Below are positions 1 to 11,635 of a DNA stretch of 64,000 nt, in pieces (within the stretch, counting starts at the first letter, position 1; every line of letters begins with the position of its first letter). Position numbers and translations under genes: made by a program. The notes beneath the pieces are model-generated. The model saw only the letters and a list, made by a program, of their open reading frames with translations, ran no database searches and had not been told where the DNA came from. The stretch spans positions 1-64,000 of the forward strand of contig JBLDXI010000078.1 in NCBI GenBank assembly GCA_047495785.1. Reading direction: 5' to 3'. Source of the DNA: Lepidodermella squamata (lineage: Eukaryota > Gastrotricha).

Positions 1-113
1 TGTTGAGTAGATCGTAAAAAGAATACCAGCAACATATAAATGGCCGTGATGTGCGGAGGACTTCAACGCCGGTTCGCACCATCAATCTTTGCAGCATTCA
101 CATTAGCGTTTAA
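1..113 (-). pseudogene. Decayed ankyrin tail, left arm
   Basis: Beyond the stop of the ankyrin frame, translation still gives ankyrin-like sequence (LNANVNAAKIDG) interrupted by stops and frame changes. It is a degraded continuation of the repeat array and runs off the window. Confidence 0.5.
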
Positions 114-2008
114 TTAGCCACCTAGTGCCTTCACAACCTCGACGTGGCCATTCTTGATGGCGATGTGCAGTGGCGTACGGCCATCTTTCTCGGCCATATT
201 CACGTCGGCGTTGAACTCGGCGGCCAATACCCTCACCACCTGGACGTGGCCCCTCTCAGCGGCGACGTACAGTGGTGTTTCGTCATCTTTCTCAGCCAAA
301 TTCACGTTGGCGCGGAACTCGCCAGCCAACACCCTAACCACCTCGACCCGGCCCTGGAAGGCTGCGATGTACAGTGGCGTCCAGCCATCTTTGTCGGCCG
401 TATTCACGTCGGCGTTGAACTCGCCAGCCAACACCCTAACCACCTCGACCCGGCCCAGGAAGGCTGCGATGTACAGTGGCGTCCAGCCATTTGTTCTGGC
501 CATATTCACGTTGGCGTTGAACTCGGCGGCCAACACCCTCACCACCTGGACGTGGCCCCTCTCAGCGGCGACGTACAGTGGTGTTTCGTCATCTTTCTCA
601 GCCAAATTCACGTTGGCGCGGAACTCGCCAGCCAACACCCTAACCACCTCGACCCGGCCCTGGAAGGCTGCGATGTACAGTGGCGTTTCGCCATTTTTGT
701 CGGCCATATTCACGTTGGCGCGGAACTCGCCTGCTAACAACCTCACCACCTCGACCCAGCCATGGAAGGCTGCGATGTACAGTGGCGTCCAGCCATTTGT
801 TCTGGCCATATTCACGTTGGCGTTGAACTCGCCAGCCAACACCCTCACCACCTCGACGTGGCCTTCACGGGCGGCGACGTACATAGGCGTCCAGCCATCT
901 GTTTCGGCCATATTCACGTCGGCACGGAACTCACCAGCCAACACCCTCACCACCTCGGCGTGACCATGCATGGCGGCGCCGTGCAGTGGCGTCCAGCCTA
1001 AAATGTTAGCCATATTCACGTCGGCGTGGAACTCGCCAGCCAACACCCTCACCACCTCGACGTGGCCTTCACGGGCGGCGACGTACAGTGGCTTACGGCC
1101 ATCTTTGTCGGCCGTATTCACGTCGGCACGGAACTCACCAGCCAACACCCTCACCACCTCGGCGTGACCATGCATGGCGGCGACGTACAGTGGCGTCCAG
1201 CCATCTTTGTCGGCCGTATTCACGTCGGCGTGGAACTCGCCAGCCAACACCCTCACCACCTCGACGTGGCCTTCACGGGCGGCGACGTACAGTGGCTTAC
1301 GGCCATCTTTGTCGGCCGTATTCACGTCGGCGTTGAACTCGCCAGCCAACACCCTCACCACCTCGACGTGGCCATTACGGGCGGAGATGTGCAGTGGCGT
1401 CCAGCCATCTTTGTTGGCCATATTCACGTCGGCGTTGAACTCGCCAACCAGCGTTCTCACCACCTCGACGTGGCCTCTCCCGGCGGCGGCGTACAGTGGC
1501 GTACTGCCATAATTGGTTGCCATATTCACGTCGGCACGGAACTCGCCAGCCAACACCCTCACCACCTCGACGTGGCCATTCTCGGCAGCGACGTACAATG
1601 GCGTCCAGCCGATATTGTTGGCAATACTCACGTTTGCGTTGAACTCGCCAGCCAACACCCTCACCACATCGACGTGGCCTTTCCCGGCGGAGATGTGCAG
1701 TGGCGTCCAGCCATCTTTGTTGGCCATATTCACGTCGGCGTTGAACTCGCCAACCAACGTTCTCACCACCTCCACCAGGCCATTCTCGACGGCGATGAAC
1801 AGAGGCGTACGGCCATTTGCATTACGAAACTCAATGTCTGCCTCGAACTGTCTAACCAGAAGTCGTTGTAGCCTGCCCGAGCAGCGAGGTACAACAGCGG
1901 AAACCCTTCTTCGTCTTCGCAGTTAGCGCTAAGGCCGACATCACTGTTCGCCAGTAACTGCACCAATTTCAACAAGTCCTTCCGCCGACATACGCAGTCG
2001 AACAGCTC
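114..2008 (-). CDS. Ankyrin-repeat protein, left-arm copy (probably decaying)
   Basis: Mirror copy of the gene at 20565-22459, with the same 17 ankyrin units, the same internal frameshift (here near 1861) and the same stop. The last exon begins at 2008. What follows its 3' end is cut off at base 1 of the window, so I cannot say whether this copy continues differently from the right-arm copy. Confidence 0.7.
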
Positions 2009-2069
2009 CTAGTAATAAGTACATAGTAATTTACAACACATGGATCAAGTGTGAAAGGTAAAATAATCC

Positions 2070-2631
2070 CATAGAAAACTCTATACATGTCAGAAAGTAA
2101 CGATCTTCCTATAGTAAATAAATTCACAGCATAACGTGGAAAAGTAGGCACGCGACCTTCGTTTTAATACTCATCGCCGTACTCCGCCCATTGAAATTTT
2201 TCGATTTTCAATTATTTTCGAAAATTCCGAGAGAAAATCTTTGATTTCCTAAATATTCCAAAAAAAATTCCGGAATACTAGAAGCGCTGCTCTATCGAAT
2301 GAATCCCGTCTCATGCGACGGTTCATCTTCCAACTTTTTTTTAAATTGTCTCAAAGTTGGTCACTTTTACGAACTATCGAGTCTTTCAAGGCGGTAAAAA
2401 TTTTTATTTTACGCCGAAAAATTCCGAGAAAAATGATATGATCTTATTTGACTTTTGCCCGGTCCAACGATATAAAACTTGAACAAATCAGAATTTTTGT
2501 ATTTTTTAACCATTTTGTAGCTACTTTTAACTAGCTCAGTTTATTATCAACCTAACGCGTGATAGACAATTCAGAAAATTGTGATATTATAGGAAGATCC
2601 TTACTTTCCGATCTGTATAGAGTTATCTATG
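2070..2631. mobile_element. Nonautonomous hAT-like element (MITE), left arm
   Basis: Mirror copy of the element at 19942-20503. It has imperfect 44-bp terminal inverted repeats and an 8-bp GGATTATT target duplication. Confidence 0.65.
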
Positions 2632-2743
2632 AATAATCCGAACATACCCTAACAGCATCTTCGTTTGGTTCCGCGACTGATTGGTCAGGCTGAAGAATTT
2701 GCATGGATGTCACAATGCAGATGCCATTTTTGGATTACTATAA

Positions 2744-4419
2744 TCATACCTTCGTATATCGCATGGGTGCTGATTTCAACAGAAAACTGTTCTGTTGAAG
2801 CAGAGTTGAGGTCGGTCGATCGCCTGGAGTTACGGCGAGCATTGACAAAACGAAATCCCGGAATTCATCCGAATAGCCGCGGGAAGGGTCAAATGGCTTC
2901 ATATTATTACTAAAACATAACACATTTCAGCCTGCTGAAACTGATTCAACTCGCCGGTTTACCTCAAAACATCCACCGTTGTGGTGAACTGTAAAAAAAT
3001 ATTGAAACTTGTTGAGTGATTTCGTAGGTTCATTATCATACCGGTTCTTTGAAGTTGGCTAGTTTGAAGAGCGCAAATCCCAACGACCAAACATCACTTG
3101 CAGGTGATTTCGGTTCAAAGCTCCATACCTCAGGAGGTGAAATCCCCCACTTTGCTAGATAATACGTTTTGGAGCCCCTGTTTGGAATATGACATAATAA
3201 CGGTTAAATGCCCCTTTTCAGTCTTACTTTTCCAATTTCCCGAGGATTCCCAAGTCAGCTAGTTTCGCCGTGCCACGGTCATCGCTAAGTAGTACGTTTC
3301 TTGACGTTATGTTGCGATGAACAATACTTTGGCCGTGAAGATAAGCCAAAGCTGATACGACTTGGCGTGACCATATTTGAAGCATAATTTCCGGGATGGG
3401 TGCTGTTTCAGTCTCGACCAAGCTTTCGAAACTTCCTCCCTCACAATACTCCATCACTAAATATTTCATCGTGCAGTTGTGAGAATAAAAATCTTGACCG
3501 GAATAGGTTCCTGTAGTCGGAATATTATTACTAAGAACTAATGGATGTAGGAATTTACCTTCGAAAGCGTCAAACACCTTGACAATGTTTGCATGGATGA
3601 TATTGACCATTAACAAATCCTGAAATTCGAAAAATTAAAAAAAATTTATTTAGATTTACAGACTCTTCCCAACATAAGGCGCCGTTGTACAGCAATATTT
3701 TTACAAAATTTGTGTCATTTGAGACAATGGTCACCATCCTTAAACATCATTTTAGAACGCTGAAAACAGGTCTATATAGTAACTTTTCGAGCCGCACATT
3801 TTCCAGTTTTTTAATTCAAGTCTAACTCGTCGAAAACTGGGCCTAAATGACATAAAACAGCTTAAATTGCCGAATTTTTAGTAGAAAATGTGATTTTCGG
3901 AATCAGCGATTTTTTAACCCTAGAAATGAGTTGAAAAACAATTCAAAAAAATTCAATTCGATTCACAAAAATTTATTTTTTGCTAATTGCCGGTTGCGGT
4001 TGGCTAATTGAGAGAAAAAACGGTAACCAGTGTGCAGAGCGTCATCGATTACCCACCTACTGGGTTGTGTTTTTAATGGCAAAATCGCAATTTTAAAGGG
4101 GGCAACCATTGTGTTGAAAATTTCTCAGTTTTCTGAATGGGTGAATGACGGCGCCCGTATGAAAGTAAGTAAAAATGGAGACCCATCCCAAGGCATATAT
4201 TTATTGATGGGAACTCACTCTTTCGTGGAGAAGTTCAGCAATTCTGTCAAAGTCTTTATCAAATTCCTTGCGAAAGTTTGTAATGTTGGTTTCTTTGATA
4301 ACTACTTGCTCCTGAAAGCTCCCGTTACGTTTGTACAAATAAGATTGTCGTAGGCTGCCATGACACAGGAGTTTAACAACAGTGAACTCCGACATAGATC
4401 GATACGTCCTTGGTTCCAT
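2744..4419 (-). CDS. Protein pseudokinase, left-arm copy
   Basis: Mirror copy of the gene at 18154-19829. Exons on the minus strand are 4419-4219, 3619-3228, 3177-3042, 2988-2963 and 2909-2744, joining to an uninterrupted 306-residue protein. Domain content and caveats are given under the right-arm copy. Confidence 0.75.
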
Positions 4420-5600
4420 ATTCAATACGAAGCTGAAAATGATGACAGAATGAAAAGCAGGCAGAAATAGGAATAAAGCTTCAATAATGAGCGACATTAT
4501 AATTCTCAGAAGTATCAGCGATAAGAAAACGGCGATACCGCGGGGGCTCGTCATATCATATCTGCCAGAAACGCGCTGAAATTTGAAACATTATGTGTAT
4601 ACCCTTATCTCATGGAGAGGTTCGCCGGTGTTACAGAGAACTCTTTGCTTCTTTATCTTTACGACGGCTTCGTTGAACCTTATTCATCTTACATCTCCAT
4701 AGAATGAAAAGCCGACGATTTTATATCACCTTGATGTATTGCTCATAAATAAAAAAATAAAATAAATGATATCGCGTTTAAATGGAAGATGAATAATCCT
4801 TATGACGCAAAAGGCCAGAGTAACTTGTTTTTAAAGTATATCCACGGACTCAATAGTCATCGGCTATTTCTTTCCGTTCCTTCACACTTTTCTAATTTTC
4901 ATTTTTACTTTCGACTTGGTGATTTAGAAGCGGAGTCGGAAAATGAGGGTTTATAAAAAGATACTTGATCTAACTTCCTGAAGTCACTTGAAACGGAATT
5001 AATAGTTAAGGGTTAAGGATGTCATCAAAACTTCACGAATAAATTTACTCCAATAATAGGAACTGATACAATGCTGTCTCTCAAAAGTAAAATGTTTCCT
5101 GAGAGACAGATGGGAATAATGCTACCCAAATGAATTCGCTGCTCAAGTGCGACACCAGTGTGCGACTTTCAGGGCAGATGGGGGGTATCATCCCCCCAGC
5201 TCGGCCGAAACTTCGACATTTTCCATTCAATTTTCATCTTTCACGCTTCGCGTTTCACATTCACCTTTTTTCATTCATTCAATATTCTCACGACTGTTTT
5301 TTGCGTGATTCCATATCGGCACATGCCTAATAGCGTGATCTCGCAAATATTTTGTTATACGATAGGCTATGAAATTTGCAGCCTTTTTTAAGGGGATTGA
5401 TCGAAAAGGTTCCAGTGGCAAGGCTGGAATAAGGTTTCCAAACCAACCATCCCATGATAGTTGGATTGAAGGTTCAAACTAATCTTAAACTCAAAACTCT
5501 CCAAAACCATTTAGAAATTAAAGCGCTATAAAGCTTTTATTTTTAGAGTAAATCTGAGTCATATCAACAATTTTTCCAAAAATTCTCATCTGGATTCGTT
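4420..5600. other. Intergenic, left arm
   Basis: No gene supported. A possible upstream non-coding or coding exon of the pseudokinase may lie at 4431-4554, where an open frame starts with a hydrophobic stretch. The remainder is AT-rich. Mirrors 16973-18153. Confidence 0.4.
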
Positions 5601-6240
5601 TCAATCAACCTCTATGAATTCATCATTAATGGTTGTACTTGGCGAGACTCGATCAGGGGAATAAATCTCAGAGTTCAAAGAGCCTTTGGGCGAGGAATTT
5701 ACTTGCGATGCTGCCGATCCTCGTTTGGTCGAAAGCTGTGCTGATCTCCTGTGCTGATACAAGTGAATTCGCAGCTGAGCGGCGTTCTCAAACAGCCGCG
5801 AACACGTGAAGCACGTCATGGCAAATTTCTCGAAATGGTGAGCTCTAACGTGAAGCCGAAAGCCGTTACGCGTGGTATAAACCCGGCGTTTGGGACAGTA
5901 ATCGCATACAAAAACTGAATTCAAAGGCTTCTTGGTGTGCAAATTTGACTTCATTTCGACGCAAGATTCGGATAAAGGGTTGACCTGTAAGAACAAGATG
6001 ATTAGCAACGTGATAGTAAAAGTTACTGAACCTTACCAGCGGCCTCTGGGAATCTTCGGAACTAAATGGTGCAGTTTCACATGGGGTTCGAGTCCTTGAG
6101 TAAGGTTGAAAAGCTGATTTCCGCTCTGAGCTGAATGTTACCAAGTTGGAATCTGCTACCTTGGAAGCCCATGGTGCTATCGTGGTTATTGAAATGATAG
6201 TCGCCTTTTTTCGCGATAGATCCAACACCCCTGTATCCAT
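5601..6240 (-). CDS. Two-finger C2H2 zinc-finger protein, left-arm copy
   Basis: Mirror copy of the gene at 16333-16972. Exons are 6240-6037 and 5984-5601, encoding 195 residues with two C2H2 fingers. It is identical to the right-arm copy and is a paralogue of the gene at 29183-29852. Confidence 0.8.
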
Positions 6241-6425
6241 TTTTTCAAGATTTAATTTTTAGGTCTAAAGATACACAAAAACTTGTATGTAATTGAAATA
6301 AAAAAGTCTTTCATTACAAATTGACACGAAGTTATAACTGCGCAATGAAAATCAACTAGGCGATTGGAACGAAAATAAAATAATTCAAGGATGGAAAAAA
6401 ACGAGAATACATATACGCTAGCTGG

Positions 6426-6482
6426 GCACGCGACTGCTACGTGGCATCACCAATAACGCAATAAAAATGTCGGTGAGGTCAA
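6426..6482 (-). promoter_or_regulatory. Conserved block upstream of zinc-finger gene, left arm
   Basis: Mirror of 16091-16147. This block is shared with the upstream region of the diverged paralogue (28985-29039), so it is a candidate core promoter or 5' UTR. Confidence 0.4.
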
Positions 6483-7261
6483 ATCGTCAAAACATTCCAA
6501 ATTTTTTACATTTGAAAAAACGTTTTGAATAAGGCGTTGAACACTTCTATAACCGATATAACTCAAGACTCTAGAGGTTTTCTTTTCGTAGTGAAACCGT
6601 CCAGCAGCCGCTAGTAGATTAGAAATTAGAAATTAGAAGCGTAGGTTATCCTTCCAACGTTTCTCCAATTTTTCCATCCGTTTCGGTTTTCAAAACATTC
6701 AAAGTTGAAATGAGAGCCAAAAAGAGGAATTGCATTAAAGCGGAAATGATCACAATTCTTACCAGGCTGCGACCCACAGCTATATAATAACGTTAGTTAT
6801 CGCTATTCTGTGAAGATTTGTGAAGATTAAAGTGTTTACCCTCTCTCCTGTCTGCTTAGTATTGCGCTGCAACGCGCTGCGATCATTTTTTCCCGCGTTT
6901 TGAGTAATTTCACTGAACGCGAAATAATGATGGACCTCATCGAGGTCTAGGGGCACTTTCGAATCGAGCGAAACTACTCTAATCATCTGTTACGATTTGA
7001 TCAAAAAAAATACGCGATGGTTTGGTTCGAAATTTCCTGAAAAATCGTATTTCCGTTTATCGTTAATCGAGACTCATCTCATCACTTGAATATTACATGC
7101 TTGTCCGTGACTCGAAAACGGACACCTTAGTCTGAGCAAGCCATGTGATGCCGTTTATCGAAATAAACAACCCCTGCACACGCGACCTAAATTCGCAGCA
7201 GGAATTAAATGAGCGTTTTATTTCATTCATTTTTTTATTTTAAAATAACCATTTTACATAA
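6483..7261. other. Intergenic between divergent zinc-finger and lectin genes
   Basis: No gene supported. It separates the divergently transcribed zinc-finger and lectin genes and should hold both promoters. Mirrors 15312-16090. Confidence 0.4.
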
Positions 7262-10200
7262 ATGACAACATTGGCTATTATTTGTGTTATTATCGGTCTG
7301 ATTCAGTCAGCCGATGCAGCTGCGTACGTGCGATGCATCTCGCGGACGAATGACGCATTCAATGGCTGCAAAACCCAATGCTTGATTCTTCAAGAGTATC
7401 AGGTGCTCTAAATTTGTCCAATAATTCCCAACATTTCTGATAAATTTGCTCTTCCCCAGCTCGGAGGAACTTTTGCGACCTTGTCAGCATGCAAAACTGG
7501 AGTGAGTTTCATTCGATCATTTCTGGTTCGTATCGCATATTGTTCCAACAGTGGGCTCGAAGCTGTTTCAACTACAAAACAATCAACATGAGATGTCTGC
7601 CTGGCAAGATGAGCTGTTCCGCTGATGAAATCGAGGTTCCATTATCAAATCGAATTGATAAAATAATTTATGTTTAAACAATTCTTTTATAAAAAATCTC
7701 AACAATCGATCGAAATTTTTTCTTTAATAGTATCGCTTGGAGAATAATTTTCTGAAATATCCTCGCTTTTCAGATCAAAAGATACATCGGCAACATTTTT
7801 GGCGCCATGTACAAATCCTGCCGTGCCGAAATTCGGAATTTTCTGGTTTCTACCCGCAAACGTTCTGGTAATATTTAAATTGTGATTGTGTTTCACAGAC
7901 CTTCCCAGCTACGCAATGCGATGACAACAGAAAATCCATCTGCATCCCATTTATTGGCAAATGTCCCAACAACTGGGTAAATTCTACCATTTCATTGTTG
8001 AAGTTTCTAATACTTTTCTTTTTTGTAGACCTTGCTGGCATACTGGGAAGAAGGTACTCAGGCTTGTATGACTGCCGCGAACAGTAAGATTGAATTTCGA
8101 TTCTAATCGTCGTCCCATTAAGCGGCATTTATCTTTGAAGTCGTCAGAAATACGAGCGATTTTTCAACAAACCTGCGATGCTTTTCAAAAAGCGATTGCT
8201 CCTTTGTTGGCTGCCAGCCAACCCAATGCGACGCGGCTCTCATGACTAGGGTTAGTGATTCGTTGAACGAATTCAATTAATATTGCTAAATTATGAATTT
8301 AGGACTATAGCCCGGAAACGTTTGCTGATAAAGCGCGCTGCCTGACTGGGGTGAGTCGAATTTTTCTGAAATGTTCATGAATTTACGGCTCATTATTTTA
8401 CAGCCAGCCGCGTTGTGTTCGACGTCCAGCGAATTGGTTTGCCGTAGCCGATGCCCGTCTCCGTTCACACTAGTAAATACTCTGGCCAAACCCTTCTGTT
8501 ACTATCTTCATGCCATCACTTTCATTTAGGTTACAACTTTCGTTAACAGCACCGATTTTACGAGCAATTACGCGAACTGTCTGGCGAAGCAGGCGACTAT
8601 GAACGGGTTTGAGATGATAATTTTTACAAAATATTGGCCTGAAGGCCGAGCAATGTGCGGTAGGATCCTGAAACCGAGATGTTTTCTAGTCCCCAGCCGA
8701 AGAAACCAAATGGTCCTCCCTGTTGTTTTTCAGCCTTCCTCTTGTTGAATTCCTGAAGCTGGGGTTTGCACCCTGGCCTGGCCGAATATCCATCGATATC
8801 ACCCATATTTGGGTTTTATTCAGTGGCAGATATCGGGGGTATTTTCGGGCTCAAGTTTTATAACCAAAGGTTCCCCCTTTAGGCCTTTTGGTGTTTTCAC
8901 ATAGTTCTATTGAACTAGGGGCTGCGATTCAGGTTCATAAGTTAAGAACTATCCTAAATACTAATTAAATGTAACAAATTGAAATCATGGTGCACTGTCA
9001 ATAAAGTCGAAGTTCCTAAATCCTCGTTCCCGCCGTGAAAGGTTTGAGAACTATTTCTGGGCTGCGGAACTTCCAAATGTTCTAATCAAAACAAAGGCCA
9101 TTATGTATATATTAATTCTTATTGCTAGGTATGTAAGATGTGAAGCTTCCGACGGATCCGTCAATTGCCGAAAAACCATTTGCTTACCGACTGAAACCCG
9201 CAACCCAGCGGCGGCTTCATTTTCATCCCTGTACAAGTGCCAAGTCGCGAAGAGGCAGTTTTTCATCTATGGAGGATCTGCCGACCTGACTCGAGGCGCC
9301 GCTTCTGCGCTATGCGTCGCTAACGAAGCCAAACCAGCGATGCAGAAGACCAGATATGATTTCGATGATCAGAAGAGAGCCATCGCGTTAAAATTGTCTC
9401 AGGCCGACATGGCCACAGCCGATTTCACAACGTGGGTTGGCTTGAAGAAATACGCCAATTTATCACTTATTTGGGACGACGGAACAACTTATGATTTCAA
9501 GCCCTACCAATGGAGTTCGCCCGTGGTTGTTACAAATGCTTCCATCTACTTTGAGCCAATCGATATTTGCGTCGGCATGATGTATGACAACTATTTCACG
9601 GAATTTCGCTACGATGCGATTTTATGCAATGGCACGTCAAAATTCGCCATCTGCGAGAAGGTCGCAGAGGTTAAAACCGGGGTCAGTTTTTCGAAATGGC
9701 TAAAACTGGTTGACTCTAATTCCCGTTTCATCAGATCGTGAAAATGTGCTTTGATCCTATCAAAGGTGGTGGCTGCGAGGAAACCTGCCCAGCAGGCAAA
9801 TTCGAAGTAAGGTCGTGACATATTTTTCTAATATAAAAGCTCAAATTTTGCATTAATAGGTTAGCACGTTCGGTGAAACGGAGTCTCTACAATCTGATAA
9901 TTTGAATACGTGCCAGATGAAAATTCAGGCAATTTATCTGAGCAATTATGTTTTCATCCCTTCATTTGTCCGTATATTCAAATTTTAGCCATCATACGTT
10001 CGATGTGTTGATGCTGCGACCAATTTCTCCGCTGTTTGCATTCCTTATGAATTTTCATGTCCCCCTGGAACGGTAGGTTCAACGCGAATTATTGCATATG
10101 GAAGGTTGTGAATTTTTGGAAAAATGTCGATAGACACTGGACTCTTCTAGCAGTACGATAATTCGCTACACCACGTTCGAAATATGTGCTACACCGTGAG

Positions 10201-10937
10201 TTTTAGAATTAAAATATATCCCTATAATCTAATTCTTTCAACGGGTTCGTTTGAACTTTGAACCTGAATTTAAAAAAAACGGACGGTTTCTACTTGGTAA
10301 TTAAGGTCAACCCCTCCCCTTGTACCCCTGGTACCTCACACACTGAAGCAGGGTATTTCGCTTTATTCTCGTTTCATTATGGGTTTTCTGTTTCAGATTG
10401 TTCAGCTGCGTTGCGCCGGATCAATCAATCAACTGTCGAACGAGCCGATGCTTCGAAGGCGAAACGAAATATCCATCGTCTTGGAACAATCGAATTTGCG
10501 ACTCAGCCAGCAAGGAGTTTCTGATTCTAGGAGGAAGTGAAATGACACGAACTGCAGCTATCGATCTATGCCGTAGCAACAACGCTCAAATTGCTATGCC
10601 GAAAACCTTTGAAACGAGAGAGGCTATCTTGCTGGCTAGCAGTGAAAAAGTTGAACAGGATCAACTTAACCCTGACAATTACAAAGCGTGGATTGGCTTA
10701 AGGAAACCTGCTGGTGATGATAACAACATGATTTATGAAGACGGCACGATTCGCCCTTTTTCTTACATTGATTACTTTCCCTACTTCAGTACAACGCCAG
10801 TGGAGCTTTGCTTCATTGTGAAACATGCACCAACGCCTGAAAATTATCCAGGTACACCTGGTGGGTACTTCTATGTACTGCAGAACTGTACCGATACAGC
10901 TCCTTATGTCGTCTGCGAGAAATATATTATCATGTAA
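7262..10937 (+). CDS. Secreted modular C-type lectin, left-arm copy
   Basis: Exons: 7262-7402, 7460-7501, 7552-7635, 7774-7845, 7899-7976, 8029-8083, 8141-8250, 8303-8350, 8404-8472, 8530-8606, 9129-9681, 9735-9806, 9860-9928, 9989-10072, 10154-10195 and 10397-10937. The first exon carries a signal peptide. Small exons then alternate between one cysteine and a C-x(6-9)-C-x(3-6)-C group. Two C-type lectin domains follow, near 9240-9666 (WVGL, WDDGT, ICEK) and 10520-10937 (WIGL, YEDGT, VCEK). No EPN or QPD sugar-binding motif is seen, so calcium-dependent sugar binding is doubtful. Frames join cleanly to 10195 (532 residues). The last exon needs phase 2 while exon 15 ends in phase 0. The donor after 9928 is GC rather than GT. 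The second lectin domain may therefore belong to a separate transcript, or the gene may be damaged there. Confidence 0.8.
8622..8890. repeat. Dispersed repeat copy inside lectin intron 10
   Basis: The sequence resembles repeats near 28330-28390, 31840-31990, 42720-43290, 57290-57370 and 58660-58770. Shared pieces are a GTAGGATCC segment, a CAGCCGAAGAAACCAAA segment, and an ATTTTCGGGC segment followed by CCAAAGG. It lies within the 522-bp intron between exons 10 and 11. The right arm carries the mirror copy (13683-13951). Confidence 0.55.
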
Positions 10938-11006
10938 TATAATGAGCCGATTCTTCGATATTCGATAAATTGATCCTAACCTTGAACTGAACTTCTTCTT
11001 TTCATC

Positions 11007-11566
11007 GCAAACTCAGGGTATTATTATTTAGTGTGGCTATCCTCCTGGTTAGTTCGAATTTGAATATGGTTCAGCTTACAGCTAATAAATAATGTTAAGT
11101 GGCTGATTGATAGCGCTGCAAAACGCGTTACGAGCCTTTTTCTTGCGGTTTTCAGCAAATTTGCCGATCCATCTAAATACTAAATAATAAATCGATAAAT
11201 CTCATGGAATTGCGTTTAACACTTTAACTGCCCAAATTACGGCTAAAGTACCGTTGCGGTCGTAACTAAGTATCGGTATTTCTTATCAACTATAAGTTTC
11301 GTTATTTTGTACCGACATTTTTGCGGTTAGAAAATGCCGGTACTTTGTCACGTCATTGCCGGTATTTAGTACCGAATCGAGATTGAAAACTGAAGCACGG
11401 GGCACCTATATCAAAAGTTATAGGTGCAAACCAAATCATTGATGGGATTTTCAAGCTTCCGACTGAGAAATGGCTTCGGAAACCAGATTAGTGCGCGAAT
11501 TAACACTGGTTTTGAACAAAACAATATACTATATCGAGATAATTATGCTATAATGCGCCTAGTTGA
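11007..11566. other. Unique spacer at the palindrome centre
   Basis: This 560-bp sequence has no partner elsewhere in the window. No gene is visible. It contains short related motifs around GTACCG, with a local imperfect hairpin near 11311-11344 and further copies to about 11375. The 3' ends of the two convergent lectin genes lie about 70 bp outside it on each side. Confidence 0.85.
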
Positions 11567-11635
11567 GATGAAAAGAAGAAGTTCAGTTCAAGGTTAGGAT
11601 CAATTTATCGAATATCGAAGAATCGGCTCATTATA

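Larger units (their letters stand above)
1..11006. repeat. Left arm of giant inverted repeat
   Basis: Bases 1-11006 are the reverse complement of 11567-22572, with a constant coordinate sum of 22573. All open frames and every intergenic stretch I compared match without substitution or indel. Pairing stops sharply at 11006/11567. The outer end coincides with the window edge, so the arm may extend further left. Confidence 0.97.

Noticed and set aside
144-1926. Several long plus-strand open frames opposite the ankyrin array
   Set aside because: They are the antisense shadow of a 102-bp repeat without stops; their repetitive proteins mirror the repeat period and have no domain signature.
9103-9130. 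ATG at 9103 as start of a separate lectin gene
   Set aside because: The preceding exon (8530-8606) splices in phase 2 into 9129, giving NGYVRCE and continuing the four-cysteine pattern; the ATG lies in the intron end.
11007-11566. Origin or telomere hairpin at the palindrome centre
   Set aside because: No telomeric repeat or recognised origin motif is present; only short GTACCG-type repeats are seen.
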